NCBI RefSeq assembly: GCF_900111095.1
Contig: NZ_FOGB01000009.1
Location: forward strand, 99,012-163,011
From: Amphritea atlantica
GTDB lineage: Bacteria > Pseudomonadota > Gammaproteobacteria > Pseudomonadales > Balneatricaceae
Direction: 5' to 3'
Length of the DNA stretch: 64,000 nt
Below, piece after piece: positions 37,388 to 47,701 of this stretch; the stretch's first letter is position 1; each line of letters begins with the position of its first letter. A program made the position numbers and the translations under genes. The notes under the pieces are model-generated. The model was given only the letters and a program-made list of their open reading frames with translations, was not told where the DNA came from and did not search any database.

Positions 37388-37964
37388 AACTCTGGCAACT
37401 AACCTTAAACTACGACAGATTCAGAACGTTAGCCGAATTATACCGATAAAGCTGGTTTTTGCAGCTGTATTCTTGCAGCGGCGGCCTATTTCGGGTGGTT
37501 TATCGCTGATTCATGTCAGAGTTTCTGCTCTTTTGTTGAATATAGCCCTGTTTTTTACCATTATTCCTCGACGTTAGTCGCAATTCATCACACGTATTCA
37601 CCTGAGTAGCAACATTTCGGGCTAATTCAAGAACAAAAAAAATTTAAAAATATTTTTGCCGCCTTCATTTTTCTCTCCGGCATGGACCGAGCACCGCAGA
37701 CCCCTTGCTGTTATTGCAGTTAATGCACTGCAGCAAACACTTCAACCTCGTCCGCCGTTACCTGAAAATAGTTTTGCCGCAACCTTGCGAGCTGAACTTT
37801 CCGCCAAGCTGTGCTATCCAAAAGACAGAGCTGAATAAGGCTTAACCGAATTGCGGTACGATCCAAAAGGTCGGCAGCAATCCAGAGCGGAAGTGCAACA
37901 ACAAGCCTTCCCATACAGATTTTCAGGCAGTTCCAGGTTTGAAACGCGTACGGAGGATCCCGTC
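37388..37964 (+). promoter_or_regulatory. Long leader of the leucine-dehydrogenase operon
   Basis: 577 bases between divergent genes. It holds an A/T block (37635-37660) and, at 37705-37736, a nested inverted repeat: TTGCTG ... CAGCAA outside and TGCAGT (37715-37720) / ACTGCA (37726-37731) inside. A 60-codon open frame at 37656-37838 has no ribosome-binding site and is not called. The inverted repeat may be an operator for a Lrp/BkdR-type regulator (inference). Confidence 0.4.
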
Positions 37965-39011
37965 ATGTTTAGACAGATGGAAAGCGCCGGTTTACAGGAT
38001 CTCCACTTCTGGCAGGATCCAGATACCGGTTTGCAGGCGATTATCGCCATCCACGATACTTTCCGCGGCCCGGCTATTGGCGGTTGCCGCTTCATTAACT
38101 ATCCGGACAGTGCAGCCGCGATCACCGATGCCATCAGGCTGGCCAGGGGGATGAGCTATAAAGCAGCGCTGGCAGGTCTGCCCCATGGCGGCGGCAAATC
38201 AGTCATCATTAAGCCCGCTGGGCTCTATGACCGCAACCAGTTGATGCAGAGCTTTGGTCATTTTGTCGATAGCTTAGGCGGCCGCTATATCACGGCAATG
38301 GATAGCGGCACCCAGATCAGTGATATGGACAACATCGCCCTCAACACCCGCTTTGTTACCTGTACCCGGGATATGGGAGATCCCTCCCCTTCTACCGCGC
38401 AAGGGGTTTTTGCCGGCATCCGGGCCAGTGTTCAGTTTCGTTTTGGCACCCATGACCTGCACAATGTTCATATCGCTATTCAGGGGCTTGGCCATGTCGG
38501 TTATGCCCTGGCAAAACTGCTGCACCACGCCGGAGCCCGGTTAACCGTTACCGATATCGATGCGCAGAAAGTTGCCAGAGCTACGGCTGAGTTTAATGCC
38601 ACGGCGGTCGAAGCGGATGCGATCTACGATACTGCCGCCGATATTTTCTGCCCCTGTGGCCTGGGGGCCATTATCAACGCCGATACAGTCAAGCGTCTTA
38701 ATTGTGCCATTGTCGCCGGTTCGGCGAATAATCAGCTGGCTGATGATGGTCAGGGAGACAGCCTTGCCCGGCGGGGCATTCTTTATGCTCCGGACTACCT
38801 GATCAATGCCGGCGGACTGATCTTCGTTGCCCTGCAGCACGCCCGCCACCATGAACAGGCGATCCGGCTGAAAGTTGAGTCCATCTATGATGCCCTGCTG
38901 GAGCTTTATAAACACGCTGAAGCAGACCACCGCCCCACCAACTATATTGCCGACCTCAGAGCCGAAGCGATTATCCGTCAGGCCAGCATGGCAACTCATC
39001 AGGCTGCATAA
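37965..39011 (+). CDS. Leucine/valine/phenylalanine dehydrogenase
   Basis: 348 residues from the ATG at 37965, with GGAGG 8 bases upstream. The ELFV dehydrogenase family is shown by GLPHGGGKSVI (catalytic Lys, about 77-87), the MDSGT segment and the NAD-binding GLGHVGYALAKLL. It is of the short leucine-dehydrogenase type and deaminates branched-chain amino acids to 2-oxoacids with NAD. The three genes downstream encode a 2-oxoacid dehydrogenase that would take its products, so the substrate is most likely Leu, Ile and Val. Confidence 0.9.
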   Translation: MFRQMESAGLQDLHFWQDPDTGLQAIIAIHDTFRGPAIGGCRFINYPDSAAAITDAIRLARGMSYKAALAGLPHGGGKSVIIKPAGLYDRNQLMQSFGHFVDSLGGRYITAMDSGTQISDMDNIALNTRFVTCTRDMGDPSPSTAQGVFAGIRASVQFRFGTHDLHNVHIAIQGLGHVGYALAKLLHHAGARLTVTDIDAQKVARATAEFNATAVEADAIYDTAADIFCPCGLGAIINADTVKRLNCAIVAGSANNQLADDGQGDSLARRGILYAPDYLINAGGLIFVALQHARHHEQAIRLKVESIYDALLELYKHAEADHRPTNYIADLRAEAIIRQASMATHQAA

Positions 39012-39021
39012 GGAGACTCCT

Positions 39022-40110
39022 ATGGAAACCGTATTTCAGGCGCAGATCAGCTATAACCAGTTTCTTTCTGACGCAGGCGCACCACTGCAAGCGCTGCCCG
39101 AATGGGCAGGAAAGCCCGATATCCTGGTGCGTTACTATCGGAATATGGTGCAGTTGCGTCAGTTGGACAACAAAATTATCGCCCTGCAACGTACAGGTCA
39201 GATGGGCACCTATGCATCGCTACTGGGCGCAGAAGCGATTGAAGTGGTGCTCGGCGAGCTGATGCTGAGCGATGATGTGCTGGTGCCCTATTATCGCAAC
39301 CACGGTTTGCAGATGCTCAGAGGCTTACCACTGGAAGATATGCTCAGCTATTGGGGCGGCGATGAGCGGGGCAGTGCCTCTGCAACAATGGCGGAAGATT
39401 TTCCCAATGCCGTGCCAATCGCCACTCAGGCATTACATGCTGCCGGAGTCGCAACGGCGATCAGGATTCGGGGAGAAAAACGGGCAGTGGTCACGGTGTG
39501 TGGTGATGGAGCCACGTCCAAAGGTGACTTTCTGGAAGCACTGAACGTGGCCGGAGCCTGGCAGTTGCCAGTGGTATTTGTGGTGAACAACAACCAGTGG
39601 GCAATCTCTGTCCCCCGTTCGCTTCAGTCCGCAGCCGCCACCCTGGCGCAGAAAGCGATCGGTGCCGGTATCCGCGGTGAGCAGGTGGATGGCAACGATG
39701 TCATCGCCCTGCATGAGTCGGTCACCGAAGCGCTGAAACACGCCCGTGAAGGCAAAGGACCGACACTGATCGAAGCGATCAGTTATCGCCTTTCAGACCA
39801 TACAACGGCTGATGATGCCACCCGTTATCGTAGCAACGAAGAGCTGAAAGCGGCCTGGGAGCGGGAACCGATCAAGCGGCTGCAAACCTTCCTGCATGCG
39901 CAGGGATGGTGGGATGAAGTACAGGAGACCGCCTGGCAGAAAGAGGTGGCACAGATCATTCAACAGGGACTGGACAGTTTTCTGCAACGCCCTCCTCAGC
40001 CAGTCGAAGATCTGATCGATTATCTCTATGCCGAGCTACCCGATGCATTGAAGGAGCAGCGGGAACGGCTGATCCGCAATGCCCAGCCAGGAGGAAACCA
40101 TCATGAGTGA
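39022..40110 (+). CDS. 2-oxoacid dehydrogenase E1 alpha subunit
   Basis: 362 residues from the ATG at 39022 (AAGGAG upstream). The TPP-binding motif runs from GDGATSKGDFLEALN to NNQWA, and SYRLSDHTTADDATRYR is the phosphorylation-loop region of E1 alpha. In this gene order it is most likely the branched-chain 2-oxoacid dehydrogenase (BkdA1-like), though pyruvate dehydrogenase E1 alpha is similar. It overlaps the E1 beta gene by 8 bases. Confidence 0.9.
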   Translation: METVFQAQISYNQFLSDAGAPLQALPEWAGKPDILVRYYRNMVQLRQLDNKIIALQRTGQMGTYASLLGAEAIEVVLGELMLSDDVLVPYYRNHGLQMLRGLPLEDMLSYWGGDERGSASATMAEDFPNAVPIATQALHAAGVATAIRIRGEKRAVVTVCGDGATSKGDFLEALNVAGAWQLPVVFVVNNNQWAISVPRSLQSAAATLAQKAIGAGIRGEQVDGNDVIALHESVTEALKHAREGKGPTLIEAISYRLSDHTTADDATRYRSNEELKAAWEREPIKRLQTFLHAQGWWDEVQETAWQKEVAQIIQQGLDSFLQRPPQPVEDLIDYLYAELPDALKEQRERLIRNAQPGGNHHE

Positions 40111-41086
40111 TGCAATAACTATGGTCGAAGCGGTTAACCTTGCACTGCGCTCTGAGATGCAACGGGACGACTCAGTGATTGTTCTGGGCGAGGATGTCGG
40201 CGTCAATGGAGGTGTGTTTCGTGCCACCGTCGGATTACGGGAAACCTTTGGTATCAAACGGGTGCTCGACACCCCACTGGCAGAAACGATGATTGCCGGA
40301 CTATCGGTCGGTATGGCCGCGCAAGGGCTTAAACCGGTGGCTGAGATTCAGTTTATGGGATTTATATTTCCCACCATGGAACAGATTATCTGTCACGCTG
40401 CCCGCTTGCGCCACCGTACCCGGGGCCGTCTGCACTGCCCGATGGTGCTTCGGGTGCCGTTTGGTGGCGGAATCCATGCGCCGGAACACCATTCTGAAAG
40501 TACTGAAGCGCTGTTTGCCCATATACCGGGGCTGAGAGTCGTCATTCCCTCTTCGCCGAAACGCGCCTATGGATTACTGTTAGCCGCGATCCGCAACCCT
40601 GATCCGGTGATCTTCATGGAACCCAAACGGATCTACCGGCTTAATGCTCAGACTGTTGAAGACAATGGTGAAGCCCTGCCGCTCGACAGCTGTTACACCC
40701 TGCGAGAGGGTGCCGATATTACCCTGGTCAGTTGGGGGGCAATGATCAAAGAAACGCTCGAAGCCGCTGACCTGCTGGCGCAACAGGGCGTCAGCTGTGA
40801 GGTGATCGATGTGGTCACACTGAACCCGATCGATCATGAAACTATTCTGGCATCGGTAGCTAAAACCGGACGCTGCGTGATCATTCACGAAGCCCCTAAG
40901 AGTTGTGCCGTGGGTGCAGAGATTTCAGCCACCCTCGGCGAGCGCGGGCTGCTCAGTCTGCAAGCCCCAGTCGCACGGGTGACCGGATATGACACCATCA
41001 TGCCTTATTACCGTATGGAAAATCACTACCTGCCTAATACCGCGGATATTGTCGAAGCGGTGACGGCGACACTGGAGTTCTCATGA
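40103..41086 (+). CDS. 2-oxoacid dehydrogenase E1 beta subunit
   Basis: 327 residues from the ATG at 40103, with GGAGG upstream inside the end of the E1 alpha gene. It carries the VLGEDVGVNGGVFRAT and DTPLAETMIAGLSVGMA motifs of transketolase-like E1 beta chains. It pairs with E1 alpha as an alpha2-beta2 decarboxylase using TPP. The stop overlaps the next start as ATGA, so translation is coupled along the operon. Confidence 0.92.
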   Translation: MSDAITMVEAVNLALRSEMQRDDSVIVLGEDVGVNGGVFRATVGLRETFGIKRVLDTPLAETMIAGLSVGMAAQGLKPVAEIQFMGFIFPTMEQIICHAARLRHRTRGRLHCPMVLRVPFGGGIHAPEHHSESTEALFAHIPGLRVVIPSSPKRAYGLLLAAIRNPDPVIFMEPKRIYRLNAQTVEDNGEALPLDSCYTLREGADITLVSWGAMIKETLEAADLLAQQGVSCEVIDVVTLNPIDHETILASVAKTGRCVIIHEAPKSCAVGAEISATLGERGLLSLQAPVARVTGYDTIMPYYRMENHYLPNTADIVEAVTATLEFS

Positions 41087-42198
41087 AATATTTCAAGCTA
41101 CCCGATCTTGGGGAAGGATTACCCGAAGCTGAAATTGTTGAATGGAAAATCAACGAAGGTGACCAGGTAAAAGCTGATCAGATTCTGGCCACCGTGGAAA
41201 CCGCAAAAGCGATTATCGAGATCCCTTCGCCCCAGGATGGTGTGATTGCCCATCTGTTTGGTCAGGCCGGCGATACTATCCACACAGGTGAGCCGTTGCT
41301 TGAGTTTGCCGGTGAGGAGGATGACAGCGGCACCGTGGTCGGTGAGCTGAAACGGGAAACCAGCAGCGCTGCTGATGATGACTTCTTTATTGGCGCAGCC
41401 CCGAGTACCCGGGCACACAGTCAGCAAATGACACCCGCAGTACGCTCACTGGCAAACCGCCTCAATGTCGATACCGAAAACCTTAAGGGCAGTGGTCGTA
41501 ACGGTCAACTGACCAGCGATGATATTGAGCGCATGGCGAAAACAGATCGTACTCATGGTAAAGCTGCACCATTAAGGGGAGTCCGTAAACAGATGGCCCG
41601 AAATATGGCCCTGGCTCATGCCGAGGTGGTTCCGGTAACCCTGCATGAAGATGCCGATATCAACGGCTGGGCAGCAGGGGAAGATATCACCATGCGTCTG
41701 ATACACGCGATTGCGGCGGGCTGTAAAGCAGAACCAGCACTCAACACCTGGTTTGACGGACAGCAACTGGCACGAAGAGTGCTTTCTCAGATAAACCTGG
41801 GTGTTGCCGTGGATACAGAGAAGGGGCTATTTGTTCCAGTGCTACGCGATATAGGCAATCGCAGCCTGGACAATATCCGTGAAGGGCTCAACAGGCTGAG
41901 ACAGGATGTTATTGAGCGGACCATTCCGCCGTCAGAACTTCAGGGGGGCAGCATTACCCTGAGCAACTTCGGCACCATTGCCGGACGCTATGCCAGCCCG
42001 ATTGTGGTGCCACCCACGGTAGCCATTCTGGGGGCCGGGGTGATCCGCGATCAGGTAATGCCCGTAGCAGGAGAGATCGCCATACGACGGGTGATGCCGC
42101 TCTCTCTGACCTTTGACCATCGCGCAGCAACCGGTGGCGAAGCGGCGCGATTTATGCGAGCAGTCATTAACGATTTAGCCAAGGAATCAATCAGTTAA
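41083..42198 (+). CDS. Dihydrolipoamide acyltransferase (E2)
   Basis: 371 residues. One lipoyl domain (1-76) with the lipoylated Lys at about 42 (VETAKAI), a peripheral subunit-binding domain at about 110-150 (TPAVRSLANRLNVD), and the catalytic domain with FDHRAATGG near the C-terminus (His about 346). It is shorter than usual E2 chains because it has a single lipoyl domain and short linkers. It transfers the acyl group from E1 to CoA. The complex still needs an E3 (dihydrolipoamide dehydrogenase), which is not in this operon. Confidence 0.93.
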   Translation: MKYFKLPDLGEGLPEAEIVEWKINEGDQVKADQILATVETAKAIIEIPSPQDGVIAHLFGQAGDTIHTGEPLLEFAGEEDDSGTVVGELKRETSSAADDDFFIGAAPSTRAHSQQMTPAVRSLANRLNVDTENLKGSGRNGQLTSDDIERMAKTDRTHGKAAPLRGVRKQMARNMALAHAEVVPVTLHEDADINGWAAGEDITMRLIHAIAAGCKAEPALNTWFDGQQLARRVLSQINLGVAVDTEKGLFVPVLRDIGNRSLDNIREGLNRLRQDVIERTIPPSELQGGSITLSNFGTIAGRYASPIVVPPTVAILGAGVIRDQVMPVAGEIAIRRVMPLSLTFDHRAATGGEAARFMRAVINDLAKESIS

Positions 42199-42237
42199 TA
42201 AATTTTTTATTCCTCAGAACGAGGATAAAAAATTTAT
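42198..42237 (+). terminator. Hairpin after the E2 gene
   Basis: A stem of about 17 bp (ATAAATTTTTTATTCCTC against GAGGATAAAAAATTTAT, one bulge) starts at the stop codon of E2. The T-run lies in the left arm rather than after the stem, so termination efficiency is uncertain. Confidence 0.65.
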
Positions 42238-42376
42238 CAGATTTGCTACACGCTGGTTATCCATGAACTAAACTGAATCTAAGAAATAAAGTGAGATGAT
42301 GTTATGAGCCCTGAGTGAGTTTCGGGCTATTTGCGAAGGTAGCCCAACCGGGTCAGTTATAGCAGGAAGGTGGCAT

Positions 42377-44299
42377 ATGAGTATTTTCGAAAAATATAAG
42401 GCACGTTACGACTCCAAACAGGAAGAGGAATACTCCCTGCAGGAGTACCTCGAAATTTGTAAAAACGATCCGATGGCCTATGCCAGTGCTGCCGAGCGGC
42501 TGCTTGCGGCAATCGGTGAGCCGGAACTGATCGATACCTCTCGGAACCCTCAGCTAAGCAGAATCTTCTCCAACAAGATGATCCGTCGCTACCCGGCTTT
42601 CTTCGAGTTCTACGGCATGGAAAATGCGATCGAACAGATCGTAGACTACTTTAAACACGCGGCTCAGGGCCTCGAAGAACGTAAACAGATTCTCTATCTG
42701 CTGGGTCCGGTGGGGGGTGGTAAGTCCTCCCTGGCTGAACGTCTGAAAGCACTGATGGAACATATCCCTTTCTACGCCATTAAAGGGTCTCCGATCCATG
42801 AGTCACCACTGGGGCTGTTCAACCCCCTCGAGGACGGTGCCATTCTCGAAGAGGAGTACAATATTCCGTTGCGCTACCTTAAAGGTCTGATGTCCCCCTG
42901 GGCGGTCAAGCGGCTGCATGAATTCGGAGGGGATATCACTCAGTTCCGGGTGGTGAAACTCTATCCCTCAATTCTCAATCAGATCGCGGTGGCCAAAACG
43001 GAACCCGGCGACGAAAACAATCAGGATATCTCCAGCCTGGTCGGTAAAGTTGATATCCGCATGCTGGAAGAGTTTCCACAGCATGACCCGGATGCTTACA
43101 GTTTCTCCGGCGCACTCTGCCATGCCAACCAGGGCATGATGGAGTTTGTCGAGATGTTTAAGGCGCCGATTAAGGTGCTGCACCCATTGCTGACCGCCAC
43201 TCAGGAGGGTAACTACAACAGCACCGAAGGGATGGCAGCCATTCCCTTTGACGGCATCATCATGGCCCACTCAAATGAATCGGAGTGGCAGACATTCAAG
43301 AACAACAAAACCAACGAAGCCTTTATCGACCGGGTCTATATCGTCAAGGTTCCGTACTGCATGCGGGTTTCTGAAGAGGTTAAAATCTACGAAAAACTGT
43401 TGGAAAACAGCTCCCTTGCCCAGTCACCCTGCGCACCTGATACGCTCAATATGCTGGCGCAGTTTACGGTGCTGTCGCGACTCAAAGAACCGGAAAACTC
43501 CAACATCTACTCTAAGATGCGTATCTACAACGGTGAAAACCTGAAAGATACCGACCCGAAAGCCAAGTCGATGCAGGAGTATAAGGACAACGCCGGGGTC
43601 GATGAAGGGATGGTCGGAATCTCAACCCGGTTCGCCTTTAAGATTCTGTCCAAAGTGTTCAACTTCGACTCCACGGAGGTTGCCGCCAACCCTGTGCATC
43701 TGATGTATGTGCTGGAACAGCAGATCGAACAGCAGCAGTTCCCACAGGAAACCCATGACCGACTGATCGGTTTCCTGAAGGAGTATATCGCTCCGAAATA
43801 TATCGAGTATCTGGGTAAAGAGATTCAGACCGCCTATCTGGAATCCTATTCTGAGTATGGCCAGAACATCTTTGACCGCTATGTCACCTATGCCGATTTC
43901 TGGATTCAGGATCAGGAGTACCGTGACCCTGACACCGGCGATATTCTCAACCGCCAGGCGATCAGCGAAGAGCTGGAAAAAATCGAAAAACCAGCGGGTA
44001 TCAGCAACCCGAAAGATTTCCGCCACGAAATCGTCAACTTTGTGTTGCGTGCCCGGGCAGAAAATGACGGTAAAAACCCCGCCTGGAACAGCTATGAGAA
44101 GATGCGCACTGTGATCGAGAAAAAGATGTTCTCCAACACAGAAGATCTTCTGCCCGTTATCTCCTTCAACCCTAAAGCATCGACTGAGGACCAGAAAAAA
44201 CACAGTGAGTTTGTGAAACGGATGACCGAGCGCGGTTATACCGAGAAGCAGGTTCGATTACTGTCTGAATGGTACATCAGGGTGCGCAAATCCCAGTAA
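42377..44299 (+). CDS. prkA: PrkA-type serine protein kinase
   Basis: 640 residues. The N-terminal AAA+-like PrkA domain has Walker [15 protein letters not shown] (about 109-122) and the C-terminal part is the PrkA kinase-like domain. YeaG of E. coli and PrkA of Bacillus are starvation- and sporulation-associated; kinase and protease activities have both been claimed. AGGAAGG lies 7 bases before the ATG. First gene of the prkA-yeaH-spoVR operon, which in enterobacteria belongs to the RpoS regulon. Confidence 0.95.
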   Translation: MSIFEKYKARYDSKQEEEYSLQEYLEICKNDPMAYASAAERLLAAIGEPELIDTSRNPQLSRIFSNKMIRRYPAFFEFYGMENAIEQIVDYFKHAAQGLEERKQILYLLGPVGGGKSSLAERLKALMEHIPFYAIKGSPIHESPLGLFNPLEDGAILEEEYNIPLRYLKGLMSPWAVKRLHEFGGDITQFRVVKLYPSILNQIAVAKTEPGDENNQDISSLVGKVDIRMLEEFPQHDPDAYSFSGALCHANQGMMEFVEMFKAPIKVLHPLLTATQEGNYNSTEGMAAIPFDGIIMAHSNESEWQTFKNNKTNEAFIDRVYIVKVPYCMRVSEEVKIYEKLLENSSLAQSPCAPDTLNMLAQFTVLSRLKEPENSNIYSKMRIYNGENLKDTDPKAKSMQEYKDNAGVDEGMVGISTRFAFKILSKVFNFDSTEVAANPVHLMYVLEQQIEQQQFPQETHDRLIGFLKEYIAPKYIEYLGKEIQTAYLESYSEYGQNIFDRYVTYADFWIQDQEYRDPDTGDILNRQAISEELEKIEKPAGISNPKDFRHEIVNFVLRARAENDGKNPAWNSYEKMRTVIEKKMFSNTEDLLPVISFNPKASTEDQKKHSEFVKRMTERGYTEKQVRLLSEWYIRVRKSQ

Positions 44300-44339
44300 G
44301 GGGGTTTGCCTATGCCGGGTCAGAGCAGGAGAGCGCTGT

Positions 44340-45614
44340 ATGAGCTATATCATCGACCGCCGCCTAAACGCGAAAAAAAAGAGCACCGTTAACCGGCAGC
44401 GTTTTCTTCGCCGCTATAAGAAGCATATTAAGCGGGCTGTTGAGGAAGCGGTAAACTCCCGTAGCATCCGTGATATTGATCAGGGAGGCGAGGTCAGTAT
44501 CCCGAACAAGGATATTTCCGAACCGGTGTTTCATCACGGTGATGGCGGCATCCGTCAGCGGGTTTTTCCAGGTAACAAAGAGTTCGTCGTCGGCGACGAA
44601 ATTAAACGTCCCGAAGGCGGAGGCGGCGGTGGCTCCGGCCAGGGGCAGGCCAGCAATCAGGGGGAAGGTGAAGATGATTTCACCTTTCAGATTAATCAGG
44701 AAGAGTTCCTCGACTTTATGTTCGAAGACCTTGAACTGCCCAACATGATTAAGAAACAGCTGCGCGACGCCACCAGCTTTGAGGTGCGTCGTGCTGGCTT
44801 TACCAGTGTAGGCTCACCGGACAAACTCAATGTGGTGCGATCATTACGAGCCGCCAACGCCCGGCGTATCGCCCTTTCGGGTAAAGAGCGCCGCAAAATC
44901 CGAGAACTGAAAGCGGAGATCAAAACCCTGGAGGGGTTGCTGCCCAACCAGGAAGCGGTGCTGCAGATAGCGGCCCTGAATGAAGAGATCAAAGCGCTCA
45001 ACAGACGCATCAAACGGATGCCATTTATCGATGAGTTTGATCTGAAATACAACAACCTGATCCGTACCCCGGTGCCCAGTTCTAAAGCAGTGATGTTTTG
45101 CGTGATGGATGTCTCGGGATCGATGACCCAGTCGATCAAGGATATCGCCAAACGCTTCTTTATTCTGCTCTACCTGTTTCTCACCCGCAGCTACAAAAAA
45201 ATTGAGGTGGTGTTTGTCCGTCATCACACCCATGCCAAGGAGGTGGATGAGGAGGAGTTTTTCTATTCCCGTGAAACCGGTGGCACAATCGTCTCCAGTG
45301 CGCTCAACCTGAGCGCAGATATTATTCATGAACGCTACCCTCCCGGTGACTGGAATATCTATGTTGCCCAGGCGTCTGATGGTGATAACTGGGATGGTGA
45401 TTCCCATGTCTGCCGGGAAATTCTGGAGCAACGCATTCTGCCTCTGGTGCAGTATTTTGCCTATGTTGAGATCACCACCGGGCCACATCAGAATCTCTGG
45501 CTGGAGTACGAGCAGATTCGGGAAAAGTTTGGCGAAACCTTTGCTATGCAGACCATCGTTGAACCCTCCGATATCTATCCGGTGTTCAGAAAGCTGTTTG
45601 AGAAAAAGGAGTGA
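44340..45614 (+). CDS. yeaH: YeaH/YhbH family DUF444 protein
   Basis: 424 residues. A basic N-terminus ([21 protein letters not shown]), a Gly-rich linker at about 95-110, and a C-terminal VWA-like domain with a canonical MIDAS motif (MDVSGSMTQ, about 255-263). It is the constant middle member of the PrkA-YeaH-SpoVR trio and is presumed to work with the kinase. AGGAG precedes the ATG. The length equals the E. coli protein. Confidence 0.94.
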   Translation: MSYIIDRRLNAKKKSTVNRQRFLRRYKKHIKRAVEEAVNSRSIRDIDQGGEVSIPNKDISEPVFHHGDGGIRQRVFPGNKEFVVGDEIKRPEGGGGGGSGQGQASNQGEGEDDFTFQINQEEFLDFMFEDLELPNMIKKQLRDATSFEVRRAGFTSVGSPDKLNVVRSLRAANARRIALSGKERRKIRELKAEIKTLEGLLPNQEAVLQIAALNEEIKALNRRIKRMPFIDEFDLKYNNLIRTPVPSSKAVMFCVMDVSGSMTQSIKDIAKRFFILLYLFLTRSYKKIEVVFVRHHTHAKEVDEEEFFYSRETGGTIVSSALNLSADIIHERYPPGDWNIYVAQASDGDNWDGDSHVCREILEQRILPLVQYFAYVEITTGPHQNLWLEYEQIREKFGETFAMQTIVEPSDIYPVFRKLFEKKE

Positions 45615-45618
45615 CCCA

Positions 45619-47136
45619 ATGAAAAAGCATCAACCGATCTCTACCGGGTCAGAATGGACTTTCGAACTGATTCAGCGATATGACCAGGAGATCGCCCGGG
45701 TGGCGGAACATTACGGGCTGGATACCTACCCTAATCAGATAGAGATCATCACCTCTGAACAGATGATGGATGCCTACTCCTCTGTCGGCATGCCGCTGAA
45801 TTACAATCACTGGTCGTTTGGTAAACAGTTTGTCTCCACGGAACAGCAATACAAACGGGGCCAGATGGGGCTGGCCTACGAGATAGTTATCAACTCAAAT
45901 CCCTGCATCTCTTATCTGATGGAAGAGAATACCATGACCATGCAGGCTCTGGTCATCGCCCACGCCTGTTACGGACATAACTCGTTTTTCAAAGGCAACT
46001 ACCTGTTCCGCACCTGGACCGATGCCTCCGCTATTATCGATTATCTGCTGTTTGCCAAAAATTATATTGCCAAGTGTGAAGAGCGCCACGGCGTGGATGC
46101 TGTAGAACAGATGCTGGACGCCTGCCACGCACTGATGAACTATGGCGTTAACCGTTACCTGCGCCCTCAGCCGATTACCCCTGAAGAGGAGAAAAACCGG
46201 TTACTGGACCGCGAAGAGTATATCCAGCGTCACCTTAACCAGCTGTGGAATACTATCCCGAAAAAAGATGAGATAAAGGAGAAGAAAACACCGCGCTTCC
46301 CGAAAGACCCGGAAGAGAACCTGCTCTACTTTATTGAGAAGAATGCGCCGCTGCTGGAGCCCTGGCAACGGGAGATTGTCCGCATCGTCAGAAAGATCGC
46401 TCAATACTATTACCCCCAGCGTCAGACTCAGGTGATGAATGAGGGGTGGGCCTGCTTCTGGCATTACACCCTGCTACACCATCTGCACGATGAAGGTCTG
46501 GTCACCGATGGGTTTATTATGGAGTTTCTCCATTCACACACCAGTGTCATCTACCAGCCACCGTTTGACTCCCCCTACTTCAGCGGCATCAACCCCTACT
46601 CACTGGGCTACGGCATGATGCGGGATATCAGACGAATCTGTGAAAACCCTACCGACGAAGACCGCAAATGGTTTCCCGACATCGCCGGCAGCGACTGGAA
46701 CGAGACACTGCAGCATGCGATGCGCAACTACAAGGATGAAAGCTTTATATTGCAATACCTTTCACCCCATATGATCCGTGAGCTGAAGCTGTTTACTATT
46801 ACTGACAACTCGGCCCTGAGCACCCTGCAGATCAGCGCTATCCATGATGATGAGGGGTATCAGAAAGTACGGGAGAACCTGGCTGCCAGCTATAACATCG
46901 GCAATAGGGAACCCAATATTCAGATCTATAACGTTAATATCAGAGGCGACCGCTCACTGACCCTGCGTCACTATATGCATAATGAACAGCCTCTGGGGGA
47001 TGACACCGATGAAGTGTTGAAACATCTCCATCAACTATGGGGATTTGACGTTCACCTGGAGTCAGTCTCACCTGATGGACAGATTGTCAACGAACGCCAC
47101 TGTCCACCAAAGCCCCATGCTGAGGAAGTGGCCTGA
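45619..47136 (+). CDS. spoVR: SpoVR family protein
   Basis: 505 residues from the ATG at 45619 (GGAG upstream; only 4 bases after yeaH). The conserved NYNHWSFGKQF, IAHACYGHNSFFKGN and MNEGWACFWHYTLLHHLHDEG segments, rich in His and Glu, suggest a metal site of the SpoVR/YcgB family. In Bacillus SpoVR is involved in spore cortex formation; in gram-negative bacteria its role is open. Last gene of the operon, followed by a strong terminator. Confidence 0.95.
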   Translation: MKKHQPISTGSEWTFELIQRYDQEIARVAEHYGLDTYPNQIEIITSEQMMDAYSSVGMPLNYNHWSFGKQFVSTEQQYKRGQMGLAYEIVINSNPCISYLMEENTMTMQALVIAHACYGHNSFFKGNYLFRTWTDASAIIDYLLFAKNYIAKCEERHGVDAVEQMLDACHALMNYGVNRYLRPQPITPEEEKNRLLDREEYIQRHLNQLWNTIPKKDEIKEKKTPRFPKDPEENLLYFIEKNAPLLEPWQREIVRIVRKIAQYYYPQRQTQVMNEGWACFWHYTLLHHLHDEGLVTDGFIMEFLHSHTSVIYQPPFDSPYFSGINPYSLGYGMMRDIRRICENPTDEDRKWFPDIAGSDWNETLQHAMRNYKDESFILQYLSPHMIRELKLFTITDNSALSTLQISAIHDDEGYQKVRENLAASYNIGNREPNIQIYNVNIRGDRSLTLRHYMHNEQPLGDDTDEVLKHLHQLWGFDVHLESVSPDGQIVNERHCPPKPHAEEVA

Positions 47137-47154
47137 CACGTCCCCCAGATAGAT

Positions 47155-47183
47155 AAAACCGCTCATTAAGAGCGGTTTTTTTT
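47155..47183. terminator. Bidirectional terminator spoVR/hinT
   Basis: AAAACCGCTC, loop ATTAA, GAGCGGTTTTTTTT, between the convergent spoVR and hinT genes. Confidence 0.92.
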
Positions 47184-47189
47184 ATAACG

Positions 47190-47558
47190 TCATACCGGCG
47201 TTTTGAGCTTTTCCTGATAGGGAGGCCAGCCCATCGGTTTACCCCCCAGCAAGTGCAGGTGGATATGGTAAACCGTCTGACCGCCGTGGCTGTTACAGTT
47301 AAACACGGTACGATAGCCGTCCGTATCAAACCCTTGCTGTTGCGCAATCTTCCCGGCCACCATCACCATATGCCCCACCAGGTCACAGTCTTCTGTGTTG
47401 ATATCATTCAGCGTAGCGATATGTTTACGGGGAATAATCAGGGCGTGGGTCGGTGCCTGGGGGTTGATATCATTAAAAGCGATAACCCGATCATCCTCAT
47501 AGATAATATCCGCTGGAATCTCGTTATTCAGAATTTTACAAAACAGACAGTCCATCAT
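47190..47558 (-). CDS. hinT: HIT-family purine nucleoside phosphoramidase
   Basis: 122 residues. A start with DCLFCKILNNEIPADIIYEDD and the catalytic histidine triad HIHLHLLGG near the C-terminus identify HinT. It hydrolyses AMP-lysine-type phosphoramidates in the cytoplasm. Two ATG codons in a row are possible starts; GGTGGG precedes them. It is a single gene. Confidence 0.95.
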   Translation of the reverse strand: MMDCLFCKILNNEIPADIIYEDDRVIAFNDINPQAPTHALIIPRKHIATLNDINTEDCDLVGHMVMVAGKIAQQQGFDTDGYRTVFNCNSHGGQTVYHIHLHLLGGKPMGWPPYQEKLKTPV

Positions 47559-47604
47559 CCCACCTTCATCTTATCAACGTTTCAGGAATTACACCGCAGC
47601 GCTT

Positions 47605-47701
47605 CCCGGATAGCAAGTATCCGGGAACAGAACGTCGCTGAGCGACTCACTAGACGACACTTCGTGTCTTGCTAGTGGTTAGACGTAAAACTTCGTTTTA
47701 C
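47605..47701. repeat. Hairpin repeats (GNA-triloop family), cluster 2
   Basis: CCCGGATA/TATCCGGG (47605-47625) is followed by GTCGCTGAGCGAC (47634-47646), GACACTTCGTGTC (47656-47668) and GTAAAACTTCGTTTTAC (47685-47701). The last two have the TTC loop, the reverse complement of GAA, so they point the other way. CTAGT/CTAGA motifs stand between them. Confidence 0.85.

Noticed and set aside
37656-37838. 60-codon open frame in the leader of the leucine-dehydrogenase operon
   Set aside because: No ribosome-binding site; composition not like a leader peptide (no run of Leu, Ile or Val codons).
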